This document shows, piece after piece, positions 11,151 to 20,953 of a stretch of 62,000 nucleotides of DNA (positions are counted from its first letter, which is position 1; the number at the start of each line of letters is the position of its first letter). The notes under the pieces are model-generated. The model was not told the origin of the DNA. It saw only the letters and a list, made by a program, of their open reading frames with translations, and did no database searches. Source of the DNA: Cryptomeria japonica (taxonomy: Eukaryota > Streptophyta > Pinopsida > Cupressales > Cupressaceae); contig NC_081406.1 of assembly GCF_030272615.1 (NCBI RefSeq), forward strand, positions 463,230,072 through 463,292,071, written 5' to 3'. Made by a program: the position numbers and the translations under genes.

Positions 11151-12328
11151 TTATGAATACTAAGAGGTGGCGGGGGGGTTGAATTACTATGCCCAAACTT
11201 TTAACAAAACTCTTAAGCAATTTTACTGTAGACCAGTATAGTAGTTTAAACAATAAACCGATTAAAACACAAACAAGCCAAATAGCAAACAGAGAATTCA
11301 CCCACATAAGCACAAGCACCATAACACAAGATATTTTGATGTGGAAACTTAAATGGGAAAAACCATGGTGAGTAAAACTCACAAGTCAACTATCTGCAGA
11401 ATAGTAACCAGACCGGTTAAGGTCAGATCGGTTAAGGTCACATCGATTAAGGTCAGACCGGTTAAGGCCTTACAATTTTCTTCATCAGAATAGATCTTGT
11501 TAGGAATCTAGATCTTTGTTAGGAGATAAGTCTTGTTAAAGACTACCTTGTTAAAGGATTTTAGATTCACGACTGTGAACCACCTTGTTAGAGGATTTAC
11601 AAAAGGCTTGACAGGGCCTACTCGGTTAAGGATTTCAGACTTGTCGAAGAGATTAGTAATCAACAAGTGAATGATCTAGACAATAGCATATAATGCTTGA
11701 TTAGATCCTTAACAACTCTTTGTTAATGCATTGGAACATTAGTTCAGTCTTCTATCCTTTTCATGTTCAATCTCTATCGCATGATGCTTCTATAACAACT
11801 CCACTTCTTCAACATACATACGCACATACATTCATTCCTATAAAAACCCTAGACATGATGTCCTTAAATAGGAAGCTGATTTCATGTTAGTCCAATGAGA
11901 TTGGATTACAATTTCCTAGGTTCAAAGCATCTAGACACATTTGGTAACACGACATAGAACCACCACCAAAGTGTCAGTGGATGATAACTCATCACACTCT
12001 ACCATTTTACTTCTTAAGCACAATATACCAATAAGCAAAGACTGGTAAACTGGAACATAGTGTTCTGATAAAAAATATTAACTGCCGCTAGGGGTCCTTG
12101 TTCCGCTTGAGGTCTTCATACCGCTTGAGGTCTTCAGTCATGCTTTGATCGGAAATCATTTTCTGCAAAACATCGATAGTCTTCTACAAACAAAGACTAT
12201 TCATTCAATGGCATATAATACCGGTGTGAACAATACAACACATATTACCAATGGAGATTAACTCATACATAAAATAAGCGTGTGTCCACCAATGACAATC
12301 ACAACTAAACATCATCAAAATACCAACA
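11151..12328 (-). mobile_element. Solo LTR, copia-like family, TSD AATTT
   Basis: The segment is flanked by AATTT at 11146-11150 and 12329-12333. Its right edge ends ACCAACA, as the other copia-type LTRs here do; the left edge TTATGAATA appears to have lost the canonical TG. It has the family landmarks: a G-run followed by TTGAATTAC, the phrase TGGAAACTTAAATGGGAAAA with CCATGGTGAG, and many GGTTAAGG/CTTGTTA units. No primer site or polypurine tract adjoins it, so it is a solo LTR left by LTR-LTR recombination. The minus orientation is inferred from similarity to the oriented LTRs at 35989 and 58943. Confidence 0.7.
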
Positions 12329-12333
12329 AATTT

Positions 12334-12962
12334 ATGTCAGTTTTATTTTCAATCAAGATTGCTAAGTGATATTTCCATTGTGGAAGTGCTAGGGGAAGAT
12401 TGGATTCCTCATGTAATAAGGCCTCTAAGAATTTTCCATCACTAAACAAATCTTTATTTTCATCTTTTCTATGTTTGATAGCACATTAGAGAGGGTTTCT
12501 CTAGGGGATTTAGAAAAAAAAAAGTACGACTAAGGAACTCTTCCTCTTCCGCAAAATAGATAGTGGTATCAAGATTGATTTCAAATTATTTTATATGATC
12601 TCTCATTTTAATACCATTGCAGAGTTCCAAGAATTTGACAATTATCTCATTATCTTGAAATGTTTTTAAAGGCATGAGGTTTTGCTAGTCTCAATTAATA
12701 AATGACGCATATATAAGTTTTGTGGAAGAGATTGGTGATTTATAAAAAATTGAAAGAGTCAAGATGGTCAATCCCATGGTATTTTCAATATTGCCAAAGG
12801 TTTCCTTTGTATTCATAGAAGCTACACGGTGTACATTATTTTTCTAATTAAGTAGAATGTATCCTAATCAATGACGGTGAACATTGTATTGTACTTGAAT
12901 CAATTCAAGAATATCTTACTCATGTCAGCCTAATTTTTACAATTCATGTTTTCACATATATG
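12334..12962. other. Unassigned, between solo LTR and next LTR
   Basis: No gene recognised. This probably continues the decayed minus-strand gypsy element upstream of its RT, since the solo LTR interrupts that element, but no gag or protease motif could be aligned on either strand. Confidence 0.3.
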
Positions 12963-13817
12963 TGTAGACATCTAGAATTGCCTTAACGCCTGTGAATGCC
13001 ACTTTTACTAATTTTTCCTCTTAACTAATTAAATAATTTAAAAAATATTTAATTCATCCAACTTTATTTTCCTATTCTAAATTTAAAAATTAAAATTCCC
13101 TCTCTTCTCATAATTAAATAATTTTTAATTATTTAATCATCTTATTTTATTGTAATATTAATTGGATATTTTTATTATTTAATTAACCCCCTCATCCCAT
13201 TTAATTAAATAATCTATAATTAAATATCTCTTCCTATCAATTTCTCACAATCAAAGAATTATTCCAAATTATTTAATTTACTGATTTATTTAATTGTCCA
13301 TCCCATTTCAAAAATCAATTTCTTCCAAAATAGATAAAATATTTATTTTAATTATTTCTCCTATAACATATGTTTAAAATGGCTAATTATTCCCTCCCAT
13401 TAACTACCACCGACTTCCACTTCAACTCATGATCACCTTTTTTTGATCGAGCCAATTAATCTACCTCACTCCCAATCAATTTAGATAATAGCCTAGTCAT
13501 CTATCCCAATACATCAATCAAGCCAATTGGCTAATCAGTCAGTCTGACTCACATGAGAAATCAACTCTCAATCAAATTGTCTCAACAATCCTCAACCATT
13601 GATAATTCCGTTGCTATTTTAATGTGAATTGTTGATCAATATCATGAAATCTATAAAAGAGAACCTAATTATCATTCATCAATAATCATAGTCTTCAAAT
13701 CTTTTGGTTATCATGTTGTAGTAAAAGTTTGACGATTTTGAGAGCCATCACATACAACACAAAAAGAAGGAGAGCAATGGAAGTCTCTTTCATGAATTTG
13801 ACATTGGGTTTACTTTG

Positions 13818-14268
13818 TGTGAGATTTTGCCAAGATCAAGAGCTCAATGAAATGTACAAAATAGAGACACAATATAGGACAAGAATAAACTGTATTCTCA
13901 TCAATAGAAAATGATCAATAATATCAAATTACATACAATGTAGATGAGCTTGCTTATATAGGCAAGGCTAGGGATATGTGAGCACACAAACATGACATGT
14001 GGCTCAATAAGAAACAAGGGTAGGTAGGAAATAGGTGTGGGTAGGTAGGAGAAATAATATAATAGTCGACATGAGGTGGATCACCCACTGAATGTGGAGT
14101 GTAACAACAAGATCAACACCATAAAAGGTGGAATTTCTCCTACACACACTATCCCAATGTGGCACAAACACCCAAGCGTCTCATACCCAAACTACTATGA
14201 AATGCATTTCCTAAGTAAACTTAAGTAAGTGTAATAATATCCAAGATGAATAATTATTTACACCAACA
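13818..14268 (-). repeat. 3' LTR of the young copia element
   Basis: Starts TGTGAGATTTTG and ends TTACACCAACA on the plus strand. On the minus strand it carries a TATA-like CTATATAAGC (13952-13961). The C-run CCCCCCC at 14269-14275, GGGGGGG on the minus strand, is the adjoining polypurine tract. Confidence 0.9.
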
Positions 14269-14275
14269 CCCCCCC

Positions 14276-15252
14276 TTAAGTGCAACTTAGGGGAATTCAC
14301 TTAAGTCTACAATGCAACTAAGAAATGCAAGATGGGTCGCAGCTACGAGGCCATGTTAGGTACCCATGTACAAATGCAAATGCATGCAAACCAATGCAAT
14401 GAAATCTATCACAAAGTGGGGAAAGAGAGTAAAACCCAATGGGAAAAAACCCTCCCCCAAAAGAGAGATGAAAAACATACAAGAGAACTCTCATAGAAGA
14501 ATGTGAAGGACAAAACACCATGTGAGGAAAAAGCCCCCCCCATATGAGAGAAGAAGAGAAGCTAGGAAGCCCCCCCTCAATATGGAATCTGCACCAATGA
14601 TAGAAGCTCGATGTATGAAGAAACTACTCCACGAACATCGAACAACATTCCTCCCCTTAGGAAGAAACAAAACCAAAGGTGTATCCATGAAGTCTCCTCA
14701 ATCATGAAGGGAAGATGTATGAAGAAAACTCATGATGAAAGGAATCTCTGAAAACTGCTCAAGTGTCCCCATGTCGATGCTAAAAGATACCCCCTCCAAA
14801 GGTGGTAAACTGTGCCACACTGCTGAAAAAGGCACTCCAAGATCTAGTGGAGATGGATGTAGAACATGTCCCAAAGACTCACATGTCTCCTCAAAACATA
14901 AAGAGACCTCCTCCAACTGTTGTACATAAGTATCCACAATCATGTCAACCTCGAAAGAATGATCATGTAGAGAATGAACAAGAGGGTGAGAGTGTGCCCT
15001 CGCAACAATCGAAGAAGGATCACCTTAATCAAAGAGAAGATGAATGTCATCAATGATGTCTCCCAAACCTGCAATGTAAGATTCCAAAAATAAACCTGCA
15101 ATATCTGTCAAGTAATCATCCCATTAATCTGAAGCTGGAAGACAATAAATATCCTGCTGCACTGAATCACATGAAGGCAAAACTGTCGCACTATCCGCAT
15201 CATTAGGTGAAATAGGTGATATGATATCAATATGAGGAGATGAAATACAAGG
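14276..15252 (-). other. Non-coding 3' internal region of the copia element
   Basis: About 1 kb where a full copia element would carry integrase, RT and RNase H. Only short open frames rich in Pro, Lys and Ser are seen, with homopolymeric C/G and A runs. No pol motif was found, which supports a non-autonomous design rather than simple point decay. Confidence 0.6.
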
Positions 15253-16753
15253 CTAAAGAATGGGGTCAAATGTGAGAATCCCCATGTTCAAGTGCCCAAA
15301 GTTCTCCTCAAAATCTGAACCATCACAAGAAGTGTGATCATCATGTATACAATCATCAAATGTGAAATCATCATCATCAACAAAATCTGAAAAGGAGTAT
15401 AACCGAGATGCATGATCAACCACCCCAGTCACAATGATAGCTCTAGTCTCCAAGTCTCTAATGAAAACTGAGTCAGGTGTGAACTCCACAACTCTCTTAG
15501 TTGCGCCATGTGTGATTTGATAGATAGAAAGGAGATTGTTTGTCAAGTGGGGTACACACAACACATCATTGAAGGAGTTATCCCCAATGTCAATAGATCC
15601 TTTCCCAATCACATCCATGTATGTATGATTGCCCATCAAAACCTGTGGCATGGTGCAAGGCTCAAATGTAGAGAACATAGACTGCGAAGATGCCATATGA
15701 TGAGAAGCCCCTGAATCTAGAAGCCATCTCTCTGAATTATGACTAATAGTAGCACATAGAGTTTTTCCTTTTCTTGTTCCAAAAGAGTGAGTCTTTCCAC
15801 TTGTAGAAGCCATGAATGCTTGCCCTTTTCCTTTTGAATGTGAGGAAGTGGAAGTTGATGAATCATCCTTCTTGTAGACTTTAGGCAAATCAATGTTATG
15901 CTTTTTGATGATATGTGTGAGCTCATCAATCTTCTTAGAATGGCAACGATGCTCCTCATGACCAATCTTTTTACAATAAGCACAAATAGGTCTCTCCCTC
16001 TTTGGTGAATTATCTCTCTTGGAAGAGGATGAATCTCCTTGTTGTGGAGAAGATGGTGCTTTTTCTTTAGGCTTTGACTGCCATTTCTTCTTGTTTGAGT
16101 TGTCCTTTCCTTGATTTCCTTTGTTCCCTTGATTTGCCACTAATGCTTGACACTTAGAAGCCTTAAGAATGCCCATGCTTATCAACTTAGTTTGTTCCAT
16201 CATCAACATTTCATTGAAAGCATCAAATGTAGGCATTGTGTAGCTTGATCCCATTGTCATCCTATGGGTTTGGAAACTAGAAACAAATGTTGCATATTCT
16301 TGTGGAAGCTTGCCTATCAAGTTGAATATCAATTGAGTATCCTTCTGATCAATGCCACAATCTTTGAGTTGTGCCCTCAGCTCATTTGCCTTAGTGACAT
16401 AATCTTGTATAGTATCAAAGTTCTTGGGATCTAACATGGTGAAATCACTATCAATTTGATATCCCCTAATCACATCAACTTGACCATACAAGTCTTGAAA
16501 CTTTTGCCAAGCATCCTTGATTAGAGTACATTTCTCAATATGAAAAATGAGATCCTTTGATACATACTTTCGCCATGATATTTTTAGTGAGCCAATCCAA
16601 GTGACCAACTGGATCAACCTTAGGATCAGTGGGAGCAACAATAGTTCCATCAATGTAATGAGTGAGTCCTTTTTCCATAAGTTTACTCCATGCATCAATT
16701 TTCCAAGTAGCATAATTATGAAGAGTTAAGAGAGGAAACTTAGAAGAACCCAT
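15253..16753 (-). CDS. copia gag-protease polyprotein, one frameshift
   Basis: The likely start is the ATG at 16753-16751 (MGSSKFPLLTLHNYATWK, a copia gag N-terminus). A frameshift near 16567, probably loss of two bases, moves reading into the frame that stays open to 15253. Downstream are the gag helical region (DAWQKFQDLYGQ and LIGKLPQEYATFVSSF), a Lys/Ser-rich linker, a CCHC zinc knuckle CAYCKKIGHEEHRC, and a retropepsin with active site LLDSGASHHM and the later LCVPHLTNNLLS. The C-terminus is acidic and the chain stops before any pre-integrase or integrase motif. Gag would form the particle and bind RNA, and the protease would process it. Apart from the shift the frame is open for about 430 codons, in keeping with the young LTRs. 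Confidence 0.85.
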
Positions 16754-18222
16754 AGCAGCAAAAAGGAAGGAACACAAGAGTACAAAAGCACAAGAGACAC
16801 CCCCCCAAATTCACTCAATCAAAGTACCCCCAAAAAATGATGATTTTGGCACTTTATATGTAGTGCGATTACAATGAGCCACTTGCAAAACAAGGCAAAG
16901 TGGACATATGATGCAAATTTTACAAGTTCTCAAATGAGATACAAGAGGCTTCAATCAATAGTGCAATGAATCTAACTGAGATTCAAGCAAATATACAAGT
17001 ACCAAGAGAGCCAAAAATGGCCAAAATCTGAAAGTACAATTTCTACTTACAATGGCATCAATCTGATAGCATCATGTGAAAGTAGACAAAAAAATATGCA
17101 CTTTAAAAAAAAATGGCACCTGAAAAGGAGGTCGTATGACCCTAAACGAAGCCTCTGAAGTTGAAAAAACTAGGATTACTTAGGTACAGTCACCAAAAAC
17201 TGCATTTTTTGAAAAATCCGTGCATCAAAATCAAAAAATTTCTTCACTACTGCAAAGAGCACGAAATTCTAGCCCATTTCAAAAAATATTGCTCGAAAAA
17301 AGGAGCAAAAATGAGCAAGATATCATCGTCTGAAATTGAACTGCAAAATCAGAAATGCAAATGAGACGGGGGTCCAAAAATTTTCAAACCGTGCTGACGT
17401 GTGCTGACGTTAGCAAATCACCCGATTAAATTTGATGGCTGTATGACCGTCGCAAAAACTTCACCTCCCTACTGACTGGGCGTTCATGCTGTACGAACTG
17501 CTGACTGGGTAGATGACTGTGCAGGCCATACCATACGGATTTGCTAACGTGTACGATGACCTGGTGGCTCTGCATGGCGGGTGATGTGTCGTACAGATGA
17601 CTAAATGAGAGCTGCGTGGCGGGGTCTGAGGATGGGTGGTCGCCGAAAAACTTTGACTAGCGGCGTGGACAGGACGATCGCTGGAGAGGAGGAGACTGGC
17701 GGCTGGGTGCCGAGGGGGCCGGTGGCGGGCCGGGAACCGAGGCTGCCAGTGGGGAAGCGAGGCGACCGGTGGGTACACGGCGCGGTAGCGTGACTCGGCG
17801 GCGGCACGGGTCTCGGCGATCTGCGGCAGCGTCGGAAACCAAGTACGCCTGCAACACCTGCAACACGCAGGTACGGGGTACGGAGGGGTCTGCGGACCCC
17901 CAAACACAAAAAAAACCTCAATTTTTTTTTAATTTTTTTTTAATTTTTCAATTTTTTTTTTTGAAAAATTTTGGAATTTTTTTAATTTTTTTTTCGGAAA
18001 ATATAAATTTTTTTGAAATTCATACAATAATAACAAAATTGGCGAAATTTTTTTTTCTCACCAAAATAGGCCGACTTTATAACCAAAATTCATGGAAACG
18101 GCCTTCTGGACGCAATGGCGGGGTCCGATCTAGTGTAGGATGCCTCCAAAAGATGCTGCTCCTCAGATCTACCTCTTGACGTCACAATAATGCCTCTTCA
18201 AGATGAATCAATGAAGCCCCAA
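16754..18222 (-). other. 5' leader of the copia element with GC-rich and T-rich blocks
   Basis: Between primer site and gag lies about 1.5 kb without a recognised gene. Bases 17380-17890 are strongly GC- and CpG-rich. Next to them, 17910-18060 is almost pure A/T homopolymer. Open frames across the GC block (for example 17461-17907 on the minus strand, Pro/Arg/Ser-rich) look like composition artefacts. Possible roles are packaging or translational control, but that is inference. Confidence 0.55.
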
Positions 18223-18236
18223 TAGCTCTGATACCA
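18223..18236 (-). other. Primer-binding site of the copia element
   Basis: Plus-strand AGCTCTGATACCA is the reverse complement of the initiator tRNA-Met site TGGTATCAGAGCT and lies next to the right-hand LTR. This fixes the element's orientation as minus. Confidence 0.9.
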
Positions 18237-18685
18237 TGTGAGATTTTGCCAAGATCAAGAGCTCAATGAAATGTACAAAATAGAGACACACTATAGGACA
18301 AGAATAAACTGTATTCTTATCAATAGAAAATGATCAATAATATCAAATTACATACAATGTAGATGAGCTTGCTTATATAGGCAAGGCTAGGGATATGTGA
18401 GCACACAAACATGACATGTGGCTCAATAAGAAACAAGGGTAGGTAGAAAATAGGTGTGGGTAGGTAGGAGAAATAATATAATAGTCCACATGAGGTGGAT
18501 CACCCACTGAATGTGGAGTGTAACAACAAGATCAACACCATAAAAGGTGGAATTTCTCCTACACATTATCCCAATGTGGCACAAACACCCAAGTGTCTCA
18601 TACCCAAACTACTATGAAATGCATTTCCTAAGTAAACTTAAGTAAGTGTAATAATATCTAAGATGAATAATTATTTACACCAACA
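18237..18685 (-). repeat. 5' LTR of the young copia element
   Basis: Nearly identical partner of the LTR at 13818-14268. A minus-strand TATA-like CTATATAAGC lies at about 18371-18380. Differences from the partner include C for A in CACACTATAGG and ATTATCCC for ACACTATCCC. Confidence 0.9.
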
Positions 18686-18960
18686 CTTTGTTATTGATTT
18701 TTATATTTTACTCTTACATTGATTGCGATTGAGAATTTAGTAGTTGATTTGAGTTTGTGGTTTCTCATTTGATCTATTACATGTTTCACGTTTTACATTC
18801 GTTACATTTGATGAACTTGATGTGAAATCATGCATTAATTAAATCTATTTTGTGGGTTTTTAAATCTTTCAAGTTGCAAGTTTTATGTGTTGCATTCATG
18901 GAATCTTCACTACGTTTGCTTTAATTGGTAATGTAATTGCAGGTTGCTATGCCACATTCA

Positions 18961-20737
18961 CATAAAATAGTGACGTGTACACAAAGGAAATTGTCGCACA
19001 CACATAAATTCACAATGGGGTGACCCCACAATACTTGGTTACACTTTTTCATACATCTTGATTTTTGTTGAAATCATACATTTTTTAAGAAAATATAGTG
19101 ATTTAAGCTAGAAGAGGTCCCATTTGAAGTAATTAATTAAGGAGAGTTATATCAAAGGCTCTTAGATCAAAATTTCTTGGATAGAGTCTTTCTACTTCTA
19201 AATCATACCTGCAATGGAGTCTCCTTCACAACTATCAAAATGTTGATTAAAACCCACCTTTACATTAGGTTTTGGGGGTCAAATGAATTCATTTAAAAGT
19301 TTTGAGTTTTAAAGTATTTAGTCCTTATTATAAGTTTTCCAAATAGTATAATTTTTAATATATTTAATTTCATTAATATATTAATTTTTTATTTCTTCTG
19401 AATTTAGGTTTTTCATCGAAAATTAAGGATGTGTTTCACACATGTGGAGAATTTGAAAAATAGAAAATAAAAATTGTACAAAAATATATTTTCCCTAGGT
19501 ATTGATATCCTCATTTCAACACAAAAAGAAGAAGCTAATTCAAATGCATAAAAAAAGAGTTATGCATTACAAAATATGCATCTATCCAAATTACAATTAC
19601 TTTATCTTCAAAAATTAACTAAAAAAAATTATGTAACAAAAAATTATAAAAAAATGTCCATTCACTAGATATCAGTGTGACAATTCCATATTTCAAGAGG
19701 CAAGTGGGAGCATTGGAGAAATGTATTAACATCTATCACAAGAAAAACTACATAGGATTAATTGTCACGAACCCTATTTTTCCATAATTATTTAATTAAG
19801 AAAATAATGTTTATTTTTCAAATGAAATTGAAATGAAATAGAACTGTTAATGAAATAAGAAAGGATATTAAATGTACTGATATGATTTAAATACAATTGA
19901 ATGATCAGTAATAATTTTTATTGTAAATTGGGATCATCATTGCTAATGAGCGATTGAGTGCAAAGTGAATGCAGGAACAGGTGAACAATGATGAAGGTAA
20001 GAACAGGGTTCAGGTAGAGTTGCCTTAGCTCTTGTATTTTGCTAGGATAGATGGAATCTCTCTCACACCACATTAGGATTTATATTTGCATCTTGAAAAT
20101 ATGGATGATTTAAATGACCTTATTTGAGTGTTTGTTCAAATTGAAATGATGAATTTGGAATGAGAAGTAGATTTATTTAAATGTTTATACATGTGCATTA
20201 ATTGCATGATGTGAGTAGTGTTTGAATTAAATCTAAGTTGTGTGAGTGATTGTGAAATATTATGCTTTATTGTTAAAAGAGATAAAATGTGTAGATGATT
20301 TGAAAAGGAATATTGACCCTAGGTTTTATGTTCTCTTTAGATATGTATAAATGTATGAAAAAAAATTACTTATCAGTTTACTTTTGTAAATTGTACAATA
20401 GTATAAAATATATATGTATATGAGAAATTGATTTAACCATATACATGTATATCTATATAGTTATAAATATCCAATTATTGTGAAATTTGATTTCGTCAGG
20501 AATTTTGTTTATACATATACGTATTCATTCAAGATTCAAAATATATATACATGATATGTGTATATGAATTCTAATAATAATGCGATCACGAACTTGTAGA
20601 TATGTATGTAACTATTGTATATGTAAATAGATTTATGAAATTAAATTATTTAATGAAAATGCAATATATATATTTAATTATAGAAAAAGGGTTTATTAAA
20701 GAACATGCTATCAAATTTAATATTACATATATATATA

Positions 20738-20773
<36 letters not shown>

Positions 20774-20850
20774 GAACTAAAAGTAAAAGTAAAACAAATT
20801 ATAAAAAAATAATAGCGAATGACAGTGGTGGCGGGTTAGTTGTTTAAAAA
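18961..20850. other. AT-rich intergenic DNA
   Basis: No gene recognised. There are many TATATA-rich stretches, including a near-perfect TA tract at about 20727-20769. TGTCACGAACCC-like sequence near 19764 could be the start of another LTR, but no paired end was found. Confidence 0.35.
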
Positions 20851-20871
20851 AATAATAATAAACAATAACAA

Positions 20872-20953
20872 GGGTGGTCGATATTACTATCGACCACCCC
20901 CCTTAATTAAAGGGAGGGGTCAGTATTACCACCGACCACCCCTCCTCCCATTT
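20872..20953. repeat. Pair of GACCACCCC hairpins
   Basis: Bases 20872-20883 (GGGTGGTCGATA) and 20888-20899 form a perfect 12-bp stem around the loop TTAC. About 20 bases later a second, imperfect copy of the same arms (GGAGGGGTC and ACCGACCACCCCTCC) spans about 20912-20946. The sequence would extrude as strong hairpins in DNA or RNA. Confidence 0.8.

Larger units (their letters stand above)
13818..18685 (-). mobile_element. Complete non-autonomous Ty1/copia element, TSD CTTTG
   Basis: This is a 4.9-kb element with LTRs of 451 and 449 bp, a primer-binding site, a polypurine tract and perfect 5-bp target duplications (CTTTG at 13813-13817 and 18686-18690). By hand the LTRs differ at roughly eight bases plus one 2-bp indel, so under 2 percent: a recent insertion. 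The internal region encodes only gag and protease. No integrase, reverse transcriptase or RNase H motif is present, and the space between the gag stop (15253) and the 3' LTR is non-coding. It must have moved with enzymes supplied by another copia element. Confidence 0.9.
12963..18960 (+). mobile_element. AT-rich gypsy-type LTR, split by a copia insertion
   Basis: The left part (12963-13817) starts TGTAGACATCTAGAATTG, close to the starts of the LTRs at 45599 and 55320 (TGTAGATACTTAAAATTG and TGAAGACACCTAAAATTG). Like them it has repeated AATTAAATAATT-type palindromes, then a TATA-like CTATAAAAG near 13650, then CCTAATTATCATTCATC. It resumes after the copia element at 18691 and ends around 18960. 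The right boundary is uncertain because no clear primer site follows. It is likely a solo or truncated LTR of a relative of the 45599 element. Confidence 0.5.

Noticed and set aside
17461-18179. Overlapping Arg/Pro/Ser-rich open frames (up to 148 codons) in the copia leader
   Set aside because: High GC lowers stop frequency in all frames. No motif or conservation can be shown.
18223-18236. tRNA-like sequence
   Set aside because: This and the similar sites at 173, 35975, 43093 and 46347 are primer-binding sites next to LTRs; no cloverleaf tRNA gene was found.
20872-20946. CRISPR-like repeat
   Set aside because: Two inverted copies with no regular spacers in plant nuclear-type DNA; a hairpin, not an array.
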